Shown here: positions 9,707 to 14,167 of the stretch, one piece after another
Layout of the letters: every line of letters begins with the position of its first letter
How positions within the stretch are numbered: the stretch's first letter is position 1
Source: Candidatus Rokuibacteriota bacterium
Lineage (GTDB): Bacteria; Methylomirabilota; Methylomirabilia; Rokubacteriales; JACPHL01
Assembly: GCA_016188625.1 (NCBI GenBank)
Contig: JACPHL010000233.1
Location: 1 to 14,167 of the forward strand
Direction: 5' to 3'
Length of the DNA stretch: 14,167 nucleotides
Made by a program: the position numbers and the translations under genes
Notes under the pieces: generated by a model
The model's database searches: none
What the model was told of the DNA's origin: nothing
What the model saw: only the letters and a program-made list of their open reading frames with translations

Positions 9707-10685
9707 CAACCCCCGAACCCCCGGCATCCCGGGCCCGGCGGCGCCGGAGCCAGTCCAGGAGCGCGGCGAAGGGGGCCGGCGGCGGGACCTCGAACTCCAA
9801 GGGCGTTCCGCTGACGGGGTGGGTGAAGCCCAGGGCCGCCGCGTGCAGGGCGAGGCCGCCCAGGGCGGCGAGCCGGGCGGCGAGTTCCCCGTCGGGCGGG
9901 CGGACCGAGCGCCGCCGGTAGACGGGATCGCCCGCCACCGGGAACCCGAGGTGCGCCAGGTGGACCCGGATCTGGTGGGTCCGGCCGGTCTGGAGGCGGG
10001 CCTCGAGCAGGGTGAGCCCCTCGAACCGCTCCAGGACCCTGAACCGGGTGAGCGCGGCGCGGCCCTGGCCGGCCGGCCTGACGGCCATCCGGACCCGGTC
10101 GCGGGGGTGACGGCCGATGGCGGCCTCGATGACCCCGGCCTCCGGGGCGGGGCCGCCGTGGACGAGGGCGAGGTAGCGCCGCGAGACGGTCCGGGCCTGG
10201 AGCTGCCGTGCCAGCTCCAGGTGGGCCCGGTCGGTCTTGGCGACCACCAGGAGGCCTGAGGTCCCCTTGTCGAGGCGGTGGACGATGCCGGGGCGGCGGA
10301 CCCCCCCGATCCCGGAGAGGGTCGGGCAGTGGGCCAGGAGGGCGTGGACCAGCGTGCCCCGGTCGTGACCGGCGCCGGGGTGAACGACCATCCCCGGGGG
10401 CTTGTTGACGACCAGGAGCACCTCGTCCTCGTAGACGATGTCGAGGGGGATGGGCTCCGAGGTGAGCTCGAGCGGGGTCGGCGCCGGGACCTCGACCCAG
10501 ACCTCCTCGCCGCCCCGGAGGCGATGGCTCGCCCTCCGCCCCACCCCGTCCACCCGGACGTGGCCGCCGTCGATGAGGACCTGCAGGCGGGTGCGCGAGA
10601 GCTCGGGGAGGCGCGAGGAGAGGAAGCGGTCGAGGCGCATCCGGGCCGCCTCCGGTCCCGCCCGGAGGCGGCGGGTCTCACCCAC
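9699..10685 (-). CDS. rluD: Ribosomal large subunit pseudouridine synthase, RluD/RluA family
   Basis: Enzymes of this family isomerise uridines to pseudouridine in RNA; RluD modifies helix 69 of 23S rRNA. The product has 328 residues, typical for RluD. An N-terminal S4 RNA-binding domain (about 16-75) starts MRLDRFLSSRLPELSRTRLQ. The catalytic domain has VNKPPGMVVHPGAG (93-106), HRLDKGTSGLLVVAK with the catalytic Asp D139, SRRYLALVHG and LQTGRTHQIRVHLAHLGFPV. D139 is also the number in the E. coli enzyme. The GTG at 10685 overlaps the end of lspA by 8 nt, with GGGAG four bases upstream. An lspA-rluD pair is a common arrangement. RluD is the best name, but RluA-family paralogues are hard to separate by eye, so the target uridines are less certain than the family. 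Confidence 0.93.
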   Translation of the reverse strand: MGETRRLRAGPEAARMRLDRFLSSRLPELSRTRLQVLIDGGHVRVDGVGRRASHRLRGGEEVWVEVPAPTPLELTSEPIPLDIVYEDEVLLVVNKPPGMVVHPGAGHDRGTLVHALLAHCPTLSGIGGVRRPGIVHRLDKGTSGLLVVAKTDRAHLELARQLQARTVSRRYLALVHGGPAPEAGVIEAAIGRHPRDRVRMAVRPAGQGRAALTRFRVLERFEGLTLLEARLQTGRTHQIRVHLAHLGFPVAGDPVYRRRSVRPPDGELAARLAALGGLALHAAALGFTHPVSGTPLEFEVPPPAPFAALLDWLRRRRARDAGGSGVVL

Positions 10686-11160
10686 GGGGCTCCCGCGGCC
10701 GCCCCCCGCCGAAGAGGCGCAGGGCCAAGAGCCCCACCCCGATGGTGATGGCCGAGTCGGCCATGTTGAAGGCGGGCCAGTGGTGGCCGCGCCAGTGGAG
10801 GTCGATGAAGTCCACGACCGCCCCGAGGCGCGCCCGATCCAGGAGGTTGCCCAGGGCCCCGCCGAAGATCAGCCCCAGGGCGACCGCGGCGAGCGGCTCC
10901 CCCCGCGGGACGATCCGGAAGGCCAGGACCGCCAGGAGCCCGAGGGCCCCGAGGGAGAGGAGCCCGACCAGCCAGCGCCAGTCCGGGGGGAGGCCGGCGA
11001 ACATCCCGAAGGCCACCCCGGGGTTCAGGACCAGGATGAGGTGGAAGAACCCCGGGATCACCGGGACGGGATGGCTCGCGCTCAGGGCGGCCAGGGCCAG
11101 GAGCTTGGTGACCTGATCGAGGACGAAGACCAGGGCCCCTGCGGCGAGGATCGCCTTCAT
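10678..11160 (-). CDS. lspA: Lipoprotein signal peptidase (signal peptidase II)
   Basis: LspA is an inner-membrane aspartyl protease that removes signal peptides from prolipoproteins after lipidation. The 160-residue product is full length. Four hydrophobic segments are visible, at about 3-25, 64-82, 91-106 and 136-150. Conserved blocks are DQVTK (15-19), NPGVAFGMF (46-54), [10 protein letters not shown] (100-109), VVDFIDLHW with catalytic D117, and [11 protein letters not shown] with catalytic D135. The ATG at 11160 overlaps the ileS TGA as ATGA, so translation is likely coupled to ileS, a conserved pairing in bacteria. A longer reading from farther upstream is only the out-of-frame end of ileS and was rejected. 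The gene ends inside the start of rluD. Confidence 0.96.
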   Translation of the reverse strand: MKAILAAGALVFVLDQVTKLLALAALSASHPVPVIPGFFHLILVLNPGVAFGMFAGLPPDWRWLVGLLSLGALGLLAVLAFRIVPRGEPLAAVALGLIFGGALGNLLDRARLGAVVDFIDLHWRGHHWPAFNMADSAITIGVGLLALRLFGGGRPREPRG

Positions 11161-14006
11161 GACCCGCGCAGGATCGGAAGGCAGCGCTCGCAGAGCCCGG
11201 GGTGCTCGGGGTCGCGCCCGACCGCCTCGCTCCACACCCAGCACCGCTCGCACTTGGCCCCCCGGGCGTGCTCCACCTCGACGGTGAGGCCGGCCACCCG
11301 CTGCCCCCCCAGCACGACCCGCCGGCCCGGGGACGGCTCCGCCGCGGACGATCCGGACAGGAGCTGGAGCTGGGAGACGATGAACAACTCGCGAAGCAGC
11401 GCCTCCCTCTCCGACAGAAGCGGCCACAGGTCGAGATGGCGATCGCCCCCGGGGACGTCCTGCAGGTAGAGCGTGACGCGGGCATCAAGGCCGGCCCCGA
11501 TCAGCTTCGCCGCGCGCGCCTGCTCGAGGGCCCGGGAAACCTCGCTGCGCACCTCGAGAAGGCGCTCCCACGTGCGCTCCATGTCCTCCAGCAACCAGGC
11601 CGGGTCGGGCTCCGGGAAGTCCATGAGGTGAACGCTCTCAGCCTTGTCGGCGCCCGGCATATGGTCCCAGACCTCTTCGGCGGTAAACGTGAGGACCGGC
11701 GCCATGAGCCGAACGAGCGCGTCAAGCACCCGATAGCAGGCGGTCTGCGCCGAGCGCCGGCCCGGGGCGTCGGCCCTGGAGCAGTAGAGGCGGTCCTTGG
11801 TGATGTCGAGGTAAAGCGCCGAGAGGTCCACGGCGCAGAAGTTCTGGAGGGCGTGGTAGACAAGATGGAACTGGTAGGTCTCATAGGCCTTCCGCACCCG
11901 CTCGATCGTTCGATTCAGCCGGAGGAGGACCCATCCGTCGAGCCCCGCGAGATCCTCGTCCGCGACGGCGTCCCGGGCGGGGTCGAAGTCGGCGAGGTTG
12001 CCGAGGAGGAACCGGCACGTGTTCCGGATCCGCCGGTAGGCCTCCGTGAGCTGGGTCATGATCTCGGGCTCGGGGAGGCGGATGTCCTCGGTGTAGTCCT
12101 CGGCGGCGACCCAGAGGCGGAGGACCTCGGCCCCGTGCTTGGCGATGACGTCCTGGGGCGCGATGACGTTCCCCAGGGACTTGGACATCTTCCGCCCCTC
12201 CCCGTCCACCAGGAAGCCGTGGGTCAGCACGATCCGGTAGGGCGGCGCCCCGCGGGTCCCCACCGCCTCGAGGAGCGAGGAGTGGAACCACCCCCGGTGC
12301 TGGTCCGAGCCCTCGAGGTACATCTCGGCGGGCCAGCGGAGCTCGGGCCGGGTCTCGAGCACGGCCGCGTGGCTGCACCCGGAGTCGAACCAGACGTCCA
12401 GGATGTCGGTCTCCTTCCGGAACGCGGCCCCCCCGCACCGGCGGCAGGCGGTCCCCGGCGGCAGGAGCTCGTGAGCCTCGCGGAGGTACCACTCGTCGGC
12501 CCCCCGCCCGGCGCGCATGAGCCCGACCACGTGCTCGATGATCCGCTCATCGAGGAGGACCTCGCCGCACCCCCGGCAGTAGAAGGCCACGATGGGGACG
12601 CCCCAGACCCGCTGGCGGGAGATGGTCCAGTCGGGGCGGGCGGCGATCATGTTGGTGATCCGGGCCTCGCCCCAGGCCGGGATCCACTGGACCCCGCGGA
12701 TCGCCTCGAGGGCCTGCCGCCTGAGCCCGTCCCGGTCCATGGAGATGAACCACTGCTCGGTGGCCCGGAACAGGGTGGGGTTCTTGCACCGCCAGCAGTG
12801 GGGGTAGGTGTGGGTGATCGGCCGCTGGGCTACCAACATGCCAATGGTACGGAGGTACTCGATTATTTGGGGGTCGGCCTCCCAGACGGTGAGACCCGCG
12901 AAATGCTCGACCTCGGGGATGAAGCGGCCATCGTCGTTCACGGGGTTGTAGACCGGCAGGCCGAGGCTCCGCCCCAGCTCGTAGTCCTCCTCGCCATGAC
13001 CCGGGGCGATGTGGACAAGGCCCGTCCCCACGTCCATGGCGACGAAGGGGGCGGGAGCGACACGGCCCGTCCGGTCGATCCAGGGGTGGCGGTACTGCAC
13101 CTGCTTGAGCTTCCAGCCTTCGAACGCACGCAGTCGGCGCACGTCCCGGAGCTTCGCCACCTTGGCGAGCTCGTCGGCAAGACTGGCCGCGACGATCCAC
13201 GTTTCACCGCCGACCTCCAGCGCGACATACTCCTCGTTGGGATTCACGGCCACCGCGAGGTTTGCGGGCAACGTCCAGGGGGTGGTCGTCCAGATGAGCA
13301 GCGCCTGCTTCGGCGCGTCCGGCAGCTCGGGGTGGGGCTCGACGAGCGGGAACTTGACCCAGACCGAGGGGGACGTCATCTCCTCGTACTCCACCTCCGC
13401 CTGGGCCAGGGCGGTCTTGCAGGACATGCACCAGTGGACGGGCTTCAGCCCCTTGTAGACGATCCCCCGCCCCACGAACCGGCCGAACTCCCGGACGATC
13501 ACGGCCTGGTAGGCCGGGGCCATGGTGAGGTAGGGGTTCTGCCAGTCGCCGAAGACCCCGAGCCGGATGAACTCCTCCCGCTGGACGTCGATGAACCGGA
13601 GGGCGTACTCGCGGCAGAGCCGGCGCTTCTCGGTCGGGTCCATGGCCTGGCGCACGTCCACCGTCGCCTTGTCGAGCCCCAGGGTCTTGTCCACCTGGTG
13701 CTCGATGGGGAGCCCGTGGCAGTCCCACCCCGGGACGTAGACGGCGTCGAACCCGGCCATGGTCCGGGACTTGACGACGAAGTCCTTCAGGACCTTGTTG
13801 AGGGCCGTCCCCATGTGGATGGGGCCGTTGGCGTACGGCGGGCCGTCGTGGAGGAGCCAGAGGGGGCGCCCGGCCCCCCGCTCGCGGAGCCGGCGGTAGA
13901 TGTCCAGGGCCTTCCACCGCTCGAGGAACTCGGGCTCGCGCCGGGGGAGATGGGCGCGCATGGGGAAGTCGGTCTTCGGGAGGTTGAGGGTGGCCTTGTA
14001 GTCCAC
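11157..14006 (-). CDS. ileS: Isoleucyl-tRNA synthetase
   Basis: IleRS charges tRNA(Ile) with isoleucine and edits misactivated valine. With the GTG at 14006 the product has 949 residues (E. coli 938). The N-terminus [20 protein letters not shown] is typical. The class I signatures are HMGT (64-67, in [11 protein letters not shown]) and KMSKS (606-610). The editing domain includes [17 protein letters not shown], and the C-terminal zinc finger has C919, C922, C939 and C942 in CERCW...LCERC, the bacterial type with a zinc tail. An in-frame GTG at 14048 would add 14 residues but lies upstream of the predicted transcription start, so I chose 14006 although its Shine-Dalgarno is weak. Two stretches (about 11330-11900 and 12820-13340) use more A/T-ending codons than the neighbouring genes. 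It is the first gene of the cluster and overlaps lspA. Confidence 0.96.
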   Translation of the reverse strand: MDYKATLNLPKTDFPMRAHLPRREPEFLERWKALDIYRRLRERGAGRPLWLLHDGPPYANGPIHMGTALNKVLKDFVVKSRTMAGFDAVYVPGWDCHGLPIEHQVDKTLGLDKATVDVRQAMDPTEKRRLCREYALRFIDVQREEFIRLGVFGDWQNPYLTMAPAYQAVIVREFGRFVGRGIVYKGLKPVHWCMSCKTALAQAEVEYEEMTSPSVWVKFPLVEPHPELPDAPKQALLIWTTTPWTLPANLAVAVNPNEEYVALEVGGETWIVAASLADELAKVAKLRDVRRLRAFEGWKLKQVQYRHPWIDRTGRVAPAPFVAMDVGTGLVHIAPGHGEEDYELGRSLGLPVYNPVNDDGRFIPEVEHFAGLTVWEADPQIIEYLRTIGMLVAQRPITHTYPHCWRCKNPTLFRATEQWFISMDRDGLRRQALEAIRGVQWIPAWGEARITNMIAARPDWTISRQRVWGVPIVAFYCRGCGEVLLDERIIEHVVGLMRAGRGADEWYLREAHELLPPGTACRRCGGAAFRKETDILDVWFDSGCSHAAVLETRPELRWPAEMYLEGSDQHRGWFHSSLLEAVGTRGAPPYRIVLTHGFLVDGEGRKMSKSLGNVIAPQDVIAKHGAEVLRLWVAAEDYTEDIRLPEPEIMTQLTEAYRRIRNTCRFLLGNLADFDPARDAVADEDLAGLDGWVLLRLNRTIERVRKAYETYQFHLVYHALQNFCAVDLSALYLDITKDRLYCSRADAPGRRSAQTACYRVLDALVRLMAPVLTFTAEEVWDHMPGADKAESVHLMDFPEPDPAWLLEDMERTWERLLEVRSEVSRALEQARAAKLIGAGLDARVTLYLQDVPGGDRHLDLWPLLSEREALLRELFIVSQLQLLSGSSAAEPSPGRRVVLGGQRVAGLTVEVEHARGAKCERCWVWSEAVGRDPEHPGLCERCLPILRGS

Positions 14007-14038
14007 GGACGCGTCCCGCTCGCTGTCGGTGCCGCCCG

Positions 14039-14067
14039 ATGCTATCACCCACCCCCGGCAGTGTCAA
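14039..14067 (-). promoter_or_regulatory. Sigma70-type promoter of ileS and probably the whole cluster
   Basis: The minus strand has a perfect TTGACA (14067-14062), a spacer of exactly 17 bp and TAGCAT (14044-14039), which keeps the key T-A and final T of TATAAT. Transcription would start near 14032, giving a leader of about 26 nt to the GTG at 14006. That excludes the GTG at 14048 as the ileS start and leaves no room for a T-box leader. Since all downstream genes are co-oriented with short gaps, this is the likely main promoter. The 100 bases farther upstream (14068-14167) show no gene. Confidence 0.7.
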
Positions 14068-14167
14068 GGCGGGCACGGCCGCCGCGAGCCCCGCCGTGGG
14101 CCGGGGACCGGGTCGTGGAGCGGAGGGAGGGATCCGCAGGGAACGGCGAGGGGGAGGGGGGCGAACC

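Noticed and set aside
8693-11488. A single 931-residue minus-strand frame running through lspA, rluD and yvcK as a giant fusion protein.
   Set aside because: Only its last 328 residues form a recognisable protein (YvcK, with its own ATG and ribosome-binding site). The rest is out of frame to intact rluD and lspA.
14068-14095. Inverted repeat GGCGGG...CCCGCC just upstream of the ileS -35 as a possible operator.
   Set aside because: Only 6 bp with a 16-nt loop, made entirely of G and C; expected by chance at this composition.
14007-14167. Possible T-box leader or tRNA before ileS.
   Set aside because: The predicted leader is about 26 nt. Upstream sequence shows no T-box core, no specifier loop and no cloverleaf or CCA-ended acceptor stem.

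Overview
This is a compact, very GC-rich (about 70% by eye) bacterial housekeeping segment. Ten genes all lie on the minus strand, so transcription runs from high to low coordinates: ileS, lspA, rluD, yvcK (glmR), glmU, glmS, pcrA/uvrD, gatC, gatA and gatB. The last gene, gatB, runs off the left edge. The bacterium charges some tRNAs indirectly (GatCAB) and has lipoproteins and peptidoglycan precursors. GC content and gene set would suit an uncultured high-GC lineage such as Rokubacteria/Methylomirabilota (NC10) or a deltaproteobacterial relative, but nothing here fixes the phylum and I hold this loosely.

Right end (about 9.7-14.17 kb): a strong sigma70-type promoter (TTGACA, 17-bp spacer, TAGCAT) sits just upstream of ileS and fixes the ileS start at the GTG at 14006. 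ileS overlaps lspA by ATGA, and lspA overlaps rluD by 8 nt. The 100 bases beyond the promoter (14068-14167) hold no gene or RNA that I can recognise.

Middle (5.4-9.7 kb): yvcK/glmR, glmU and glmS form a UDP-GlcNAc module. yvcK and glmU overlap by GTGA, and glmS begins 3 nt after the glmU stop. GlmS makes glucosamine-6-P, GlmU performs the last two steps to UDP-GlcNAc, and YvcK/GlmR is a UDP-sugar-binding protein tied to GlmS control in Firmicutes. A candidate extended -10 promoter (TGCTATGAT) overlaps the end of rluD and could transcribe this module separately.

Left end (1-5.4 kb): a full-length PcrA/UvrD helicase, then gatC, gatA and gatB for the tRNA-dependent amidotransferase. The perfect Shine-Dalgarno of gatC is made from the last codons of pcrA.

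The only two sizeable gaps between genes, glmS-pcrA (84 nt) and gatC-gatA (94 nt), each carry two tandem GC-rich inverted repeats without U tracts. I found no mobile element, CRISPR, RNA gene or novel multi-gene system. The most interesting points are the tightly coupled glmR-glmU-glmS module, the paired hairpins, the internal promoter candidate and patches of unusual codon use inside ileS.
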